From Saturnia japonica (lineage: Eukaryota > Arthropoda > Insecta > Lepidoptera > Saturniidae), in the NCBI GenBank assembly GCA_033032175.1, contig CM065323.1:16616001-16680000 (forward strand): DNA of 64,000 nt. The letters run 5' to 3'. Made by a program: the position numbers and the translations under genes. Shown in pieces: positions 10,991 to 23,440 of this stretch. Position 1 is the stretch's first letter. Each line of letters begins with the position of its first letter. A model generated the notes under the pieces. It worked only from the letters and a program-made list of their open reading frames with translations, searched no databases and was not told the DNA's origin.

Positions 10991-12269
10991 TTAGGACCTA
11001 AAATATGAAATTGGCGTTTTGTTGAACTGGTCCCTTTGATGTTAAATATCTGGCGTCTGGTTAGAAATTCCAAATTCAACTTTATTTCAAATTTAGGCTT
11101 GTGTATTTGTGTTCCGAATTTAGTGATTTATTTGTTGTCGCACTATTTTATTTTTCTTTGACATCGTTCTTTTCACAAAATAGAAAATTTAAAATATCGC
11201 CTTATTTACGAATATAAGTTGCATTGTGGCATCAGTGCTGCAGAATCAGCACGAAGGATTAATTATATGTATGGGAAAGTTACCGTAAAAGAAAACGTAA
11301 GTACGGTACGTTTTTGGTTCCAACATTTTCGTTCTGGAAATTTTGACTTACGAAACAAACCCCGTGGACGGCCGGAGACCCTGGTTGAAAATGAACAATC
11401 AAAAGTGATCGCTGAAGCGGATCATTCACAAACTACATCAGAGTTAGCGACAGGCTTCGGTGTGAGTGATAAAAAAATTAATTCACTTGAAACAAACAGG
11501 AAAAGTGAAAAATCTCGAGAAATGGGTACCGCATGAATTGACTGAAGCACGCCAACAAACACCTATTGAGTTCTGCATTACATTACTCAACCGTCACAAT
11601 AACGAGGGAATTTTGAATCGTATTGTTACTTGTGACGAAAAATAGATCCTTTACGACAATCGGAAACGCTCATTACAGAGGTTGAACCCAGGAGAACCGG
11701 CCAAATACTGTCCCAAGCGAAAGTCGTCTCAAAAAAAGGTACTGTTGAGTGTTTGGTGGACTAGTGCTGGTGTCATACACTACAGCTTCGTAAGTTCTGT
11801 CCAGACGATAAAGGCAGATCTGTATTGTCAACATTTGCAAACCATGATAGAAAAGCTAGCCGTTAAACAACCGAGACTGATCAATAATTCAAGCCCACTG
11901 CTGTTTCAGAACAACGCTAGACCTCATACTTTACGACCGACGGTCGCTAAATTAGAGGAACTGCGGTTGGAATGTCTCCGAAACCCACCATATTCCCCGG
12001 ATATTGCTCCAACAGATTACCACTTTATTCGGAATTTGGACAATTTCTTGCAAGGAAAATAAATTCAATTCCGATGAGGCTGTCCAAAATGCCTTCAAAG
12101 ATTTTATTGATTCTGATTCCCACAATTTTTTCAGCAATGGAATCAATGAACTACCTTTAAAATGGCGAAAGTGCATAGATAATAATGGTATATACTTCGA
12201 TTGATTAAATGTATAATTTCATAATATTTTTTACTTCTTTCTTTTCTTTTTTTTTTTTTTAGGTCCTAA
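10991..12269 (+). mobile_element. Mariner transposon, copy 1 (1,279 bp)
   Basis: The left end TTAGGACCTAA is repeated inverted as TTAGGTCCTAA at the right end, and both sides are flanked by TA, the mariner target duplication. The length is typical for mariner. The inside encodes a mariner transposase that is broken (see the pseudogene entry). Family known function: cut-and-paste transposition into TA. Confidence 0.88.
11180..12204 (+). pseudogene. Mariner transposase, inactivated
   Basis: Translation gives the N-terminal helix-turn-helix half (FRSGNFDLRNKPRGRP) and, after a frameshift near 11,470, the catalytic half (RIVTCDEK, SVWWTSAGVIHYSF, YSPDIAPTDYHF). Lesions are plain: the start codon position reads ATA, a frameshift lies in the linker, the W after CDEK is a TAG stop, another stop follows LQGK, and the second catalytic aspartate of the D,D34D triad is Asn (QNNARPH in place of HDNARPH). 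It cannot make active enzyme. A less damaged relative lies at 42995. Confidence 0.88.
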
Positions 12270-12544
12270 TATATTATCTAACCTCTCCTAAATGACTCAG
12301 GATATATTCTTATTTGATTAACAACCATGAAGCATGGCGTAGAATGTCGCGAGGACGTCTCAACGGTTGAGAAATATTTTCGTAGAAACAAATATAAAAA
12401 AGGGTTATGTTTAAGGTTTTAGGTTTCACATGATTCAGTTTGGTCACGAGATTCTTTACTCACCTCTGCGTATCTCTCTACAACCTAAAATGCCATAAGA
12501 GTAATTTTTTAAAATAAAATTTTAGTTGTTATTCCAAACCTAAT

Positions 12545-12700
12545 TGAAGCATTGACGACTCGGTGGTAATGTGTAGGTGCACACACGGCGCTGATCGACG
12601 TGATTTCGAATCTTAAATAACCGTGAGCTTTCAGTGAAGAAAAACATCGTGATGAAACCATAGCGTGATGATAAGGCATTTTGTTATGCCTCTGGTAAGC
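12545..12700 (+). mobile_element. SINE family A, 3' truncated
   Basis: Keeps the tRNA-like head (CTCGGTGGTAATGTG, GATCGACGTGATTTCGAATC) and AACATCGTGATGAAACC, and stops before the second half of the body. Confidence 0.65.
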
Positions 12701-12704
12701 TGGT

Positions 12705-13485
12705 AAAATTATATTTCTGTATTATACCATTACTTGGCGATTCTTTAATAACTTATCTCCATACAATACATAAAAAAAAATTTATTAATTACCAATTCAA
12801 TTAGTTCATTTAAAAAAAATTGTTATTACCAAATGTGACTTCATTAATGATAATGAAATTGACTAATTGATTTTTTTTTTCCTTTTAATTTTTATATTCA
12901 CTACCAGCCGACGGTGTTCGATACCTATTCACATTCAAAGTTCATTGCAACGTACTGATGTTGAAACTAACGGACAAGAGATCAAATTCCACTGGGTCCA
13001 ACGTTAGGCTCGATGGGCACTAGGGAATACCTCGGGAAGAGATTAATAAATTGTTCCCTAAAATAGAATCGCTCGGCTTCTTTATTAAAATAGTTTAAAA
13101 TCAAATCTGACATCACGCTTGTACAAAGTTTATGATATTCAATTGGTCTAATTTTCTACAGTTCCTATTAATCCGGTCATTCTTCATAGCAATATTTAGG
13201 CTTAGAGTTGTGAAAAACTAGAAAAATAAAATCGATACGAAATTATTTTCTGGGGTAAAGTTTTTTTTTAACGAACTTAATTATCACTTTTTTGCGAATG
13301 GGGCCGACCGATACTAAAAAGAGACAAACACCTACGTCTATAAGATTTATCCTGCGAGCGAATGAGATAGAATATACACAAGTCCTAATTTTTAACATTA
13401 TGATAATCATCGATTGATTAAGATTTTTTACTTTAAAATATATATTTTTTATTGTAAATTGAATAAATAAATATATAAATTATTT
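12705..13485. other. A/T-rich stretch, nothing recognised
   Basis: No exon or known repeat was recognised on either strand. Confidence 0.35.
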
Positions 13486-13489
13486 ATAT

Positions 13490-13640
13490 TTCTACACTAA
13501 TATTATAAAGAGGAAAGATTTCATTTTTTATTTGTTTGTAATGGATAAACTCAAAAACTACTGGACCGATTTTTAAAATTCTTTCATCAATATAAAGCTA
13601 CAGTATCAGCGAGTAACATAGGCTATATTATAATTTGAAA
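13490..13640 (+). repeat. Old dispersed repeat ('aactactggaccgattt' type)
   Basis: Contains AATATTATAAAGAGGAAAG and CAAAAACTACTGGACCGATT, motifs I recognise from a very common insect repeat. Non-coding. The class (Helitron-like or RTE-like) cannot be decided here. Confidence 0.5.
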
Positions 13641-13860
13641 AGTTAATTTATTCCACATAAAAATATCGATAGTTGTCGATAGTCGAAGTATAAAGTATAC
13701 ACGGTTGCGTTGGGGATCTTAACTCAAAAGAGTATAAGACTTCTTAAACTATCGAGTTTTGTATACATTGTGATATATATATATTTGGCCTATATTTTAC
13801 AACGAGGCCGAAACGTCGAGTAAAATGTATTGTGTATGTAAACCCGTATTGAACACATAA

Positions 13861-14390
13861 TAGTTGTGACCGCGGCTTCACTCACATGTACTACAGAATG
13901 CCATCGATCAGGCACACACGCGAATCTTGCTGCCCCCTCTCCCGGTTATTTAAAACACAAAAATTCTTATTGTAAGTGATCCTTAGAAGATAGGCATATG
14001 CTCTCGCCAACTTTTTTGTAGGCCTTTCTAATGTCTACAATTATATTATAAAGTAATTTGATATATCTTTTATGGTTTACTCAGCCTAAGCCATTTAAGT
14101 GCCGGAATTGTTACACCATGAACAATTTTTTTATTTGCAGGGAACCCTAATTCGTTTTCCAAAATAAAATTAGCCTTAGTTACTCCTTATAACATTAGCT
14201 ATCTACCGGTGAAAGTCTTGTCAATATCAGTCTAACCGTTTCGGAGATTTCCCGGAACAAACAGAAAGACAGAGAGACAAAAGTTTTAAAAATGTGTTTT
14301 TTGTTAAAGATATCGTCTATACATTCATATGCATTTAATTGAGTAAAAAGCTATTATATAGACATTAAAAATAGACGATTCAGTTTTGTT
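13861..14390 (+). repeat. Dispersed repeat family B, near full length
   Basis: Begins GACCGCGGCTTCACTCAC and continues through CAACTTTTTTGTAGG, TATGGTTTACTCAG, the CAAAAT/CAATATCAG phrase and CATATGCATTTAATT. Together with the pair at 30473/31040 it defines the element's full length at roughly 500 bp. Confidence 0.6.
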
Positions 14391-14734
14391 AATTTTATAA
14401 ATTATAACCAATAGAGTATATAAAAAACTGCCGACCCCTGTAAACGATGAAGTCGTGAACATATGACAAGTACGTCAGTATAAGCGGTGATAAAGATGTC
14501 TTATTACGTATGGACAAGTAATAAACCGCGGTAACAACTCGTTAAATTAACAAGACACTTAACGAGTTATATTTCGTGTTTTATTAATCGCTAACTTTAG
14601 CACACGGCTTTTAACAAAAGCCTATATTTCTATATATGCCTAAATTTTTACATATATTTAAACCCATTGTTTAAGAAGCACCGAGAATGGAAGAAAATTC
14701 GAGAAAAGTACGTCTTGAATTTTTTATACAGGTA

Positions 14735-15100
14735 AGATGGAAAACAAGCGTACGACCCGTATGATGGTAAGTGGTCACGGTAGCTTGTGGTTGCCTGTAA
14801 TACCATGGGTGTCACTAGCGCGTTTCCAATCTTGAACTCCGTTAATTCAAGGAGCTTTGGAAACCATATTCACCGCAGGATCACAACACATGGTTATTTG
14901 GTTGCGATCTTCTGTATGGTGGGGGCATTCCACCAGTCGGACTGACAAGGATATTTCGCTTGTGCCTCTCTGTATCGTCATCTATCATTAACAAGTTCAT
15001 ACAGGAGTGAAGAGGCATTTTTGCAGACTGGAATGAAATCAACGACTGCCAATAGAATTTGTTATCGGCGATTGAACATGGTACTAAATTGCTTATATTT
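14735..15100 (-). pseudogene. LINE 3' fragment
   Basis: The minus strand gives LINE-tail-like peptides (SPTGGMPPPYRRSQ), and the plus strand has the phrase GATGGTAAGTGGTCACGG, which parallels GATGGAAAGTGATCACCGCC in the Jockey-like fragment at 17440. Broken in all frames. The assignment rests on this parallel. Confidence 0.4.
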
Positions 15101-15189
15101 TCTATTTGATACTTAGCTTAGTTATGTAGCTGAATAAAAAATACATATTTAATATATTTATTATTTTTTAATTTAATCTATAAGTTTAG

Positions 15190-15478
15190 CATTAAGGCCT
15201 CAATTTCACTTGATCATAGGTGACGATGTATAACACGCTAAGCATAGTGGAAGATTAGCTCCACAGTGCAGCCGCCGGAACATACCTATCGGTTCTTGGC
15301 GATAGATTTTCAACTTGATGGTGGTAGCTGGCCAGGTAGACATTAGAAAAAACCCTACCAAAATGCCATGGTTTTATTACGATTTTTTCTTCACCGGGCG
15401 CTCTGGCTCATTGCAGGGATTCGAACTCACGTCGATCGACGCTGAGTCTATACACGCTACCAACTAAGCCATCATTGC
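15190..15478 (-). mobile_element. SINE family A, minus strand, near full length
   Basis: Contains the inverted body (GATTTTCAACTTGATGGTGG, AGCTGGCCAGG) and an inverted head with GATTCGAACTCACGTCGATC and GCTACCAACTAAGCCATCA. It is one of the better preserved heads. Confidence 0.75.
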
Positions 15479-15707
15479 ATAATAAATTAATTATTGTTCG
15501 AGAGTACCCACTGCGTGAATTAGTCAAATGAATATAAAAAGAACGTCTCAAGCGAAGTGTTGTACATCAATTAGTCGGGATAGTAAAATTAATTTTAGTG
15601 CATGTTTTATTTGCCAGTTTACGCATTTATGTCGTCAGACTATGTCGCGACTGTTGTAACTATTACAAAGACTACTCTGTCATGTACTATCAATGAAGAT
15701 GTTATAT

Positions 15708-15930
15708 ATAGTAAAGAAGACATCGTGAGGAAATCATAGCATGGTAGTAGGGATTTTTCTAATGCCCGCATGGCTGGCTACCATCCTCAAGTTTAAAATC
15801 TGTCGCCAAACACCAATAGGTGTGTTCCGCAGCTGCACTTGAGAGCCTGTCTTCCACTATACTTAGCGTGCTACCATCTTTGAGTCACATCGTCACTTAT
15901 GATCAGGTGAGATTGTGGCCACAACAGTTA
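15708..15930 (+). mobile_element. SINE family A, 5' truncated
   Basis: Starts inside the body at GAAGACATCGTGAGGAAATC and runs to GAGATTGTGGCC. It is only about 230 bp from the oppositely oriented copy at 15190, making a small inverted pair. Confidence 0.7.
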
Positions 15931-17440
15931 AAAAAAAACAGAGTCCGTGATTCTGCTTGATTAAAGTTTGAAATAGTTTCAAGTGAATTTATGAGTTCTT
16001 AAGACGAGACCTGAATAGGACCAGATAAGAATGAAATGAGCTTAGAATGGGACAAGTTCCGAATAGAACGAGAGGCGTTATTATGGAGAGAATATTGAAT
16101 AAGGGAGTTTTACAAACCGGATATTATGTTGCCTATGTACCTAAGCTGTAAGATTTTCTAATTATTTTTAATGAAATAGTTAATAATAAAAAATTATTCA
16201 TTTTGCCTAATTAAATTACCTCTCTGAAGAATAATTTCAAATAAAATCAACTGTATAAGCTTTTAGTAATTATTGTATATGTATCATCCATATCTTTTTT
16301 GTTGTAGCCTAATAATTTTCTATGAAATTCACTAAAATAGTGACATAGCTTTTGTAAAAAATAAATTACTCGTCAATAAATAATAGGTAATTATAATGAA
16401 GTAAAAATTATAAGAGGTTTTAAAAAATATGAAGTTTTTATTAAATTTTGTTATTTTGATTTTTGATTAAACTATCTCGATTGTTAAGAATGTTTATATA
16501 AATGTTTCTTATTATGCTGAATAAAAAATTTACCCTTATAATTCTGGAGTCGAAACACGACCAAACATACTGAATAAAAAATGAACCAAAATATAGAATA
16601 GGTAACCAAATAATATGAATATATTGACGTAATCAAATCTTAAAGAGCTGATGTTCAACAATTCTTTAAGTTTAATATTTACGTTTAAAAACTCAAAGAC
16701 AAAAAATTATCAAAAGCAAGATTTTTGTCGTATTCCAAAAATGCTGGCACTGATTATTTCTATATATTGTGGTTATCGCAAACAAGTAATGTTGACAATG
16801 CTGATTAAAAGATATAAAACTAAGCTCATACATGAAATGGTCTTGTCGAATGGCAGACAAAATTAATACTTGAGACAGACTTGATTCACCAACGAATACA
16901 CTTGTATTGGAATTTGTTTATTTATGTGCTAATAGTACATCGATAGCAGTGACTTATATGTATTGCACTAGACTTATTGTATGGAACAAAAACTGTTACA
17001 ATTCACTGACGTAGATGAATAATTAAATAACTAACAAAATCAGAATTGTAAGAAAACGCTGATTTAGTAGTTTTTTTTCTGCGATAAGTTTTTACGTAGA
17101 ATAAAATTTAATTTCGTTGTTATGTATGTTATACAATAATCCAATGTTTATCTTTTCGAGTCTTTTACTGAAACAGCGGCTATTTTCAGTTAATGCCTTA
17201 GTTCCTAAAGTGGTCCAGGTGGACTCGATGGGGGTCTACGTAGGTGTGACAAAAAAATGGGAGTTCACAATTCGTAAGCGGGGGTCCACGAAAATGTATC
17301 TACTTTCTACAGTGATGAACTAAAATGTTGGCTTAACTTCATCTATCAATGTAGGTAGATAATATTTTAAGAAGCTTAGAGATTGTTACTTGTAAAAACT
17401 TGCATACTAGCATATTCCATATTCAGTACAACGTGACTTG
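15931..17440. other. A/T-rich stretch, no gene recognised
   Basis: Around 17,190-17,290 the phrase CCTAAAGTGGTCCAGGTGGA resembles a fragment of a known insect repeat. Other short open frames here have no domain signature. Confidence 0.35.
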
Positions 17441-18182
17441 CAAAGCATTTTTTTTTGAATGGTAAAAAGGGGCAAATGGGCATGTGGCGTACATGATGGA
17501 AAGTGATCACCGCCGCGCCGCCCACAAACATCCGCAACACCAGAGGGCACGCAGATGCGTTGCCGGTCTTTTAGGAAATAATAAGCTCTCTTCTTGAAGG
17601 TCACCGGGTCATAACGGCATGGAAAAATCTCAGGCGACAGCTGGTTCCACAAAGTGGTTGTGCGAGGCAGAAAGTGCCTTAAGAAACCTCTATTGTGGAA
17701 CGCTGGACATCGAGGTGGTGTGGATGGAATTTACGATTCTGACGCGATGTCCGATGATGAAATTCAGCAGCCAGGATCAATCCAAACAATTCCTCGGAAT
17801 ACTCCCCATGATAAATGCGGTAGAAGATGCAGAGTGAACCAACATCTCTACGCAGAGCCAATGGATCAAGCCCATCGGAAAGAGTTTGATCGTCAATAAC
17901 TCGAGCAGGTAACTGGGGCGCTCCCGCCCAAAGATGAGAACAATATTCCATGTGGGGTCGAATTTGCGCCTTATAAAGATTTAGGCGATGAGCCGACGTG
18001 AATTACCGTCTTGCCTTACTGAGCACACCAAGCTTCTTTGAGGCCAATTTGGCCTTACTTTCCAACTGACCGCAGAACTGGACGTTACTCGAAATGATGA
18101 CGCCAAGAATTCCGATACTGGCTGTGACAGACAGGGGAGTGTTCTCCAAAAGAAGAATTGTTGCAAATGGTGACTTTTTAGC
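17440..18182 (-). pseudogene. Jockey-like LINE, reverse transcriptase C-terminal remnant
   Basis: Minus-strand translation gives, in order, SIGILGVIISSNVQF, KLASKKLGVLSKARR followed by a stop, LNLYKAQIRPHMEYCSHLW, SDGLDPLALRRDVGSLCIFY, RIYHGEYSEELFGLI and, in another frame, MWNQLSPEIFPCRYD then FKKRAYYFLKDRQR. This is the conserved tail after the reverse transcriptase domain of Jockey-clade elements. A stop after KARR and at least one frameshift show that it is dead. It is 5' truncated, as is usual for LINEs. Confidence 0.8.
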
Positions 18183-18745
18183 GGTAAATAAATATTACTA
18201 AAACGTAAATGTTTATGGTATTTGATGAAGATATGGAGCTAGATTCAGCGAATTACATGACTACATGCAACAGTCATGGCGAAATTCCGGATCGATGGAT
18301 GACTTTATTAAATATTTTTATACGTACGTTTGTTGAAGTTTTATTTAAATGAAGGTGTTGAATTATTATAAATTGTATCGTAGAAAATAATTTTATTTAC
18401 AATACCTAATTACATATTAAATTTTATTTGTCAAGATATTCGCATTGTGGTCGGATCATTAAAATATTTATTCGTTTATAATAATTTCACTTGATTAGAG
18501 TTCCGTGTTATTTTAATAAATGTATAAAATTTAATATGTTTTTTTTTTAAGTTTTTTCACTTAGTAAAACCTAAGTAGGTTCTAGTCAAGAGCAATTTCA
18601 CTTGTCAAAAACATTTCAATTTGGTGAATTTGTAAAAAATCAATATTCAAAAGATAAGGGGTCTACCTAAAACAGTAAAAATTAGTAAGGGAACTATGAG
18701 ACAAAAAAGTTTCGGGACCATTGATTTAATGTGAAAAAGTCTATG
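18183..18745. other. A/T-rich stretch, nothing recognised
   Basis: No gene or repeat family was recognised. Confidence 0.35.
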
Positions 18746-19445
18746 TTGTTATATTATGTGGGCTCCATCTGTTCGCACTTAGACTCTTCATAGATCCATT
18801 GTGTGTAGATATTCCGGCCGGCTACTCCAGCCAGCCCAGCTCTGACCAGAATCGCAGAAGCCTCCTGGAGCATTCATAGGCTTCTCGAAGCGACCTCGGG
18901 TTTTTGAGGACTTCCGCCCGTTGGGTTGCAACTCTCGCGCATTCTAGGATTACGTGGGTAGCGGTTTTTCACCCTCCATGCATGCTCTGCACATGGGGCT
19001 GTCAGTGACACCTAGAACATAAAGGTGTTTGATAAGTGAATAATGGCAAGTTATAGTGCCTCCCATAACACGTAGATCACTTCAATTAATACTGAGAAGT
19101 CGCCGCGACAAACGTGGTTTAGGGATGGACAGTGTACCCCTCGACTGTCTACAGTCCCTGGCCGTTTATGTGAATCTATTGTCCTCCGACGCAGCGACGA
19201 GCGAATCTGACTACAAGGCAGAGGCAGTATGGGTAGAGGACCTATCCGCAGACTGCTCGAACCTCTCTTTGCCAGTTCATTTGCTGCGACATTGCCCAGT
19301 GATCCGCTGTGTTCTTTGGTCCACTGTAGGGTTACTTTGTTGTTAGTTGTAACCAGTTCCAGTGCTTTGTGACACACGTTTATAAGCCCCCTCGAGGGCT
19401 CGTAAGACTGCAGTACTGTCGGAGAGAATTCTTATGTTTTAAAAC
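18746..19445 (-). pseudogene. LINE remnant with RNase H domain, minus strand
   Basis: Translation on the minus strand shows SDSTAVLRALEGAYKR, then in a shifted frame CHKALELVTTNNKVTLQW, KEHSGSLGNVAANELAKRG and later the tail toward GGAGCCCACATAA. HSGSLGN..AN.LAKRG is the end of an RNase H domain (usual form HxGxxGNExAD). The Glu/Asp positions are changed and frames are broken. LINEs with RNase H belong to the I/R1/LOA side of the tree. The same tail lies inverted at 20805. Confidence 0.75.
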
Positions 19446-20282
19446 ATAAAATATAAGTGAAAAAGTCTAAAAAGAAGTTATTTATTTTTTCCGTTTCTGA
19501 CGTTTTGGAATTTAGGTGCAGTTACCTATTTTATTTTTTTAAATAATTTTGAGACGTACTGAGGAGATATTAGAGCGTAAGTGAGACTAAAAGACGTGTC
19601 GTACTATGTGTACTAAAGCAATAGAGTAAATTTACTTTTAAGTGTACTATTCTAATTCTCCCTCTACGGTAGATTATACACATTTCTTTTACTTTTATGA
19701 TAGTTTCAAAAATGTGATATATACTTACTCAGTTTTACTCTAATAATAATATTCCGCTTTCTAGAAATGTGTATGTGCAATTTTGCAGTCGATTTTAAAA
19801 CAGCTTTACGAAATTATGGCAGACGTAATGTATTTTCATTCCATATCAATTGTAAAATTTGTACAGACAGACAATCAAATAGGCTGAGGAAAGTGTGAAA
19901 TATTTATATTGCACTCTCATCTAATTTCGAGCTGTTTAAATTTTGTCTCTAGCTCATAGCGAAGTTAGCTTAATCCTATTGTAAATAATATACAGAACAG
20001 ACGAACGAGTAGGCAGACAAGAAAGCGAGTTCTGAGCTGTTTAAAATTTGTCTCTAGTTCATTGGGAATTTAGTTTCAATTTAATTGAACTAATAATTAT
20101 TTGATATTTTGTGTTCAGTAATTCAGTAAGGAACTACGTGTCTAGAACGATATATAAGAATTAGTTACTGATCATTAGCGAATAATTTGTGTATGTGGTG
20201 ACAAAAGGTATTCATTTTCAAATGAGATTAAAAATATGCCCGAGGTTCAGCTAATCTTTTTTAATATGTGTATTTTTTATTG
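19446..20282. other. Spacer between inverted LINE tails, nothing recognised
   Basis: A/T-rich. A GAGCTGTTTAAA(A)TTTTGTCTCTAG(C/T)TCAT phrase occurs twice, near 19,930 and 20,036, about 105 bp apart, as a local duplication. No gene was recognised. Confidence 0.35.
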
Positions 20283-20560
20283 TTTATAGGTTTAGTGTTA
20301 TGGCAACTATCTCTACTGATGTTAAGTGACGATGTGACCCAATGTGGTGACACGTAAATCCTAGAGGAAAAACTGGCATTCGGGTGCAGCTGCCGGAACA
20401 CACCTTTAGGTGGGTGGCAGTAGATTTTGAATTTGAGGGTGGTAGCTAGCCAAGCGAATATTTGAAAATACTCTAGCGCCGTGCTATCGTTTCATCACTT
20501 TGTTTTCATTCACTAAAGGCTGAGGTTCATTGCAAGGATGCAAATTCACGCCGATCGTGT
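20283..20560 (-). mobile_element. SINE family A, minus strand
   Basis: Inverted body from ATAGGTTTAGTGTTATGGC through TTTGAGGGTGGTAGCTAGCC to the head region with GGATGCAAATTCACGCCGATC, in which the B-box is eroded. Confidence 0.7.
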
Positions 20561-20744
20561 ATGTACAGTCAAAGACTATAAAACAGAATGAAACACACGT
20601 TTCAAAAGCCCCCAATTCATTGGGGAATAGAAGTCCTATTACAACTGCTTCTTCTCTCGCGCGCACACCGGCACGAACACCGTTAGCAAAACAAAACCAA
20701 GAGCGACATAATATCCAACAGCGACTTATACCTACCATATACGC

Positions 20745-20764
20745 ATATATATATATATATATAT
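20745..20764 (+). repeat. (AT)n microsatellite
   Basis: About ten uninterrupted AT units. Confidence 0.9.
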
Positions 20765-20804
20765 ACGCACTGCCTACTCATACTATTGTATGGTATTTAT
20801 GCAG

Positions 20805-21415
20805 TCTTACGAGCCCTGGAGATTAAGACACACGAATAAGGGCTTATAAACGAGTGTCACAAAGCACTGGAACTGGCTACAACTAACAACAAAGTAACCC
20901 TACAGTGGATCAAAGGACACAACGGATCACTGGCAAAGAGAGGTTCGAGCAGTCTGCGGATAGGTCCTCTACCCATACTGCCTCTGCCTTGTAGTCAGAT
21001 TCGCTCGTGGCTGCGTCGGAGGACAACAGATTCACATAAAGATTGATGGACAACTGCCAGTGACTGTAGACAGTCGAGGAGTACACTGCCCATCCCTGAA
21101 CCGTGTTTCTCGCGTTGACTTCTCAATCTTAATAGAAGTGATCTACGTGTTATGGTAGGCTCTATAACTGAGCATGCATGGAGGATGAAGAAACCGGTAC
21201 CCACGTAATCCTGGAATGCGAGAGAGTTGCAACCCAACGAACGGAAATCCTCAAAAACTCGAGGTCGCTTCGAGAAGCCTGTGAATGCTCCAGGAGGCTT
21301 CTGCGCTTCTGGTCGGAGCTAGGCTGGCTGGAATACCCGGCCGGAATATCTACGCACAATAGATCTAGGAAGAGTCTAAGTGCGGATAGATGGAGCCCAC
21401 ATAACATAACATAAC
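20805..21415 (+). pseudogene. LINE remnant with RNase H remnant, plus strand
   Basis: Same family as 18746-19445 in the opposite direction. It keeps the TACAGTGGATCAAAGGACAC motif coding for the RNase H end, lacks the GNVAANEL stretch by deletion, and then codes MEDEETGTHVILECERVATQ (a zinc-knuckle-like C-terminal region). It ends GGAGCCCACATAACATAACA, a short tandem tail typical of target-primed insertion. Stops and deletions make it inactive. Confidence 0.75.
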
Positions 21416-21419
21416 ATGG

Positions 21420-22195
21420 TATTATGCCAACAACGGTATGCGCACGTGGGGGTATAATACGCTACCTTAAATATTAAATGCACAACCATACATCTATGTG
21501 GAGTATTTGCTGAAATCTGATGTAACGGACTAGCCACGGAATTTGGCTTAGCGTTGTACGGTGCCGCGAGCGGTGCGTAGTCGGCAGCAGTGTATTGGAT
21601 GTTTTACATGGATTTATTCAAAGTACCTCTTCATTATCTCGAAATAAGCTCATATGTTATACGAAATACATTGAACACAAGGGAAGGATTGCACGAATTA
21701 AATAAAGAACGGAATAAATATGGAGTGGAATAAAATTCGAAAAATTAAACCGATCAATTATCACATTAAGAATGTAGGAATAAAGTAAAACTAATAAAAA
21801 AAAAATCAATTATAAATTCAATTATCCTTAATTTATCTATAGCATTTTGAATTATTTAAAGAAATATATATAAAAATGTAACTAAATAAGCATGAAATAA
21901 AAGGCTTTTTAATATAAAAATATATGTAAAATTCTGTAATATATACGAAAAATATAGAAAGTACCCGGGAAAATTTTATAAGTAAATAAGAATGAGTATG
22001 GAAACTTTTGATTATATTCTACAATACATAGAAGTACATTTTCATAATCACATCAGATTGTTTAATTTCATTCGAAAATCTTTTAATAATTTTTTTTTTA
22101 TTTATGCCATATTTATTTCGGTATTCTTATTATACACGATCAATTTAAAATTTCTCTAATATATACTTCAGTGTTCATTTTATTCCAATAAACCG
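21420..22195. other. A/T-rich stretch, nothing recognised
   Basis: Near 21,545-21,600 a short G/C-richer patch (GTGCCGCGAGCGGTGCGTAG) stands out. Otherwise there is no gene or repeat call. Confidence 0.35.
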
Positions 22196-22199
22196 CCAC

Positions 22200-22400
22200 A
22201 AAATTGCTATTCACCCGTACTTTTGTTCCCGCTGCGGCTATACCCGCGTGCCGCTGTAGCGATTCACTCGGCAAAAATCGCGCACGTTACCGCCAGCGCG
22301 GTGATTCACGGCATACTTGATACATTGTAGTACATTTGTTTGTAACGCTCGCCGCGCCGCTCTGAGCCGCCTTTCACAGCGGCGTATCCGTAGCTAGGCT
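22200..22400. other. G/C- and CpG-rich island, function unknown
   Basis: About 200 bp rich in CpG (GCCGCTGTAGCG, GCTCGCCGCGCCGCTCTGAG) in an A/T-rich background. There is no TATA/initiator pair or donor as good as those at 10184 or 62362. It could be a promoter, a conserved non-coding element or part of an unlisted repeat. Confidence 0.4.
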
Positions 22401-22404
22401 TTAA

Positions 22405-23354
22405 GGAAGGTCGAACCGGTTTTAAAGGAGTTATTTTTTAATTGAAATCCTCTTTGATTTCGCTTGATTTTCATCTCTTGCCGCATTGGCGAGAAGACCT
22501 CTCCTCAGAAAAACTCAATGGCGATTTCAGTTTTCTTTTTTAATAATAGCACGGCAAAGTGACGGAACTGTGCCTGATAGTACAATTACAAGATAACGAC
22601 GACCATTTACGGAAGTTTCAATAACATACCTGAGTTTACTATCCTCGATAAATACATCTATTTATATAATAAGCACTATCATTAACTTAAGACAGATATC
22701 GGCTTCCATCTTATCTATTCAAGCTATAGGATATGGATATATATTATGTAGACACGAATATCTATCCATTGATAGGTTATTGAAAAATAGTAAGGACAAA
22801 AGGTTATATTTCTCTATCTTTAGTAAGTGAAACAACGGATATATAGTTTACTGAAAACGGCCGTAAGTGATCAGTAACCTATCGCCAGTTTTCTTTATCA
22901 CGCTGGCTTGCAATCCTCTCGGTAGGGTATATACATTAGTTTATCCCCCAGGACATTTCGTGCCTAGTTGTCGCAATTGTCGTGTCCAACCAACCAAATA
23001 TAAAACCAAAGTTTTTGAAAATATGTACAGTTTATATCGTTTATACTAAATACATATAGATTTTTTTTTGGGAATTATGAAGAAATATTTTTAATTCCAG
23101 TTAAATATGATTTCACACGGCTCTTGAATGTGAGTGTTTTTAGTTGTTGATAACACGCACACACACGCACCCGACACACTTATCAATAACAGTCTGAATC
23201 TTATCATTTATAGAGTTGATTACTTAAAGAATTTGGCGTATCCCATGTATTTAGTTATTGGGTTGATGTGTTTGTGTATTGCTGAGTCACAGAAGATTTC
23301 TTTTTTACCATGTAAGTAAATGTTTGATACTGTAATTTATTATTAATATCTTTA
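22405..23354. other. A/T-rich stretch, nothing recognised
   Basis: A small CA-rich run lies near 23,155-23,170. No gene was recognised. Confidence 0.35.
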
Positions 23355-23440
23355 ATTATTTGTCATGGTGGTTGAGTGACTTAAACCAGAGGAATATCGT
23401 TTCGATTTCCGCAGGTTTGAGCCCCGGCAGCATGTACCAA
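23355..23440 (+). repeat. Possible tRNA-like SINE head, degenerate
   Basis: GTGGTTGAGTGACTTAAACC followed by GCAGGTTTGAGCCCCGGC reads like weak A and B boxes. No SINE body known from this window follows, so the call is tentative. Confidence 0.3.
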
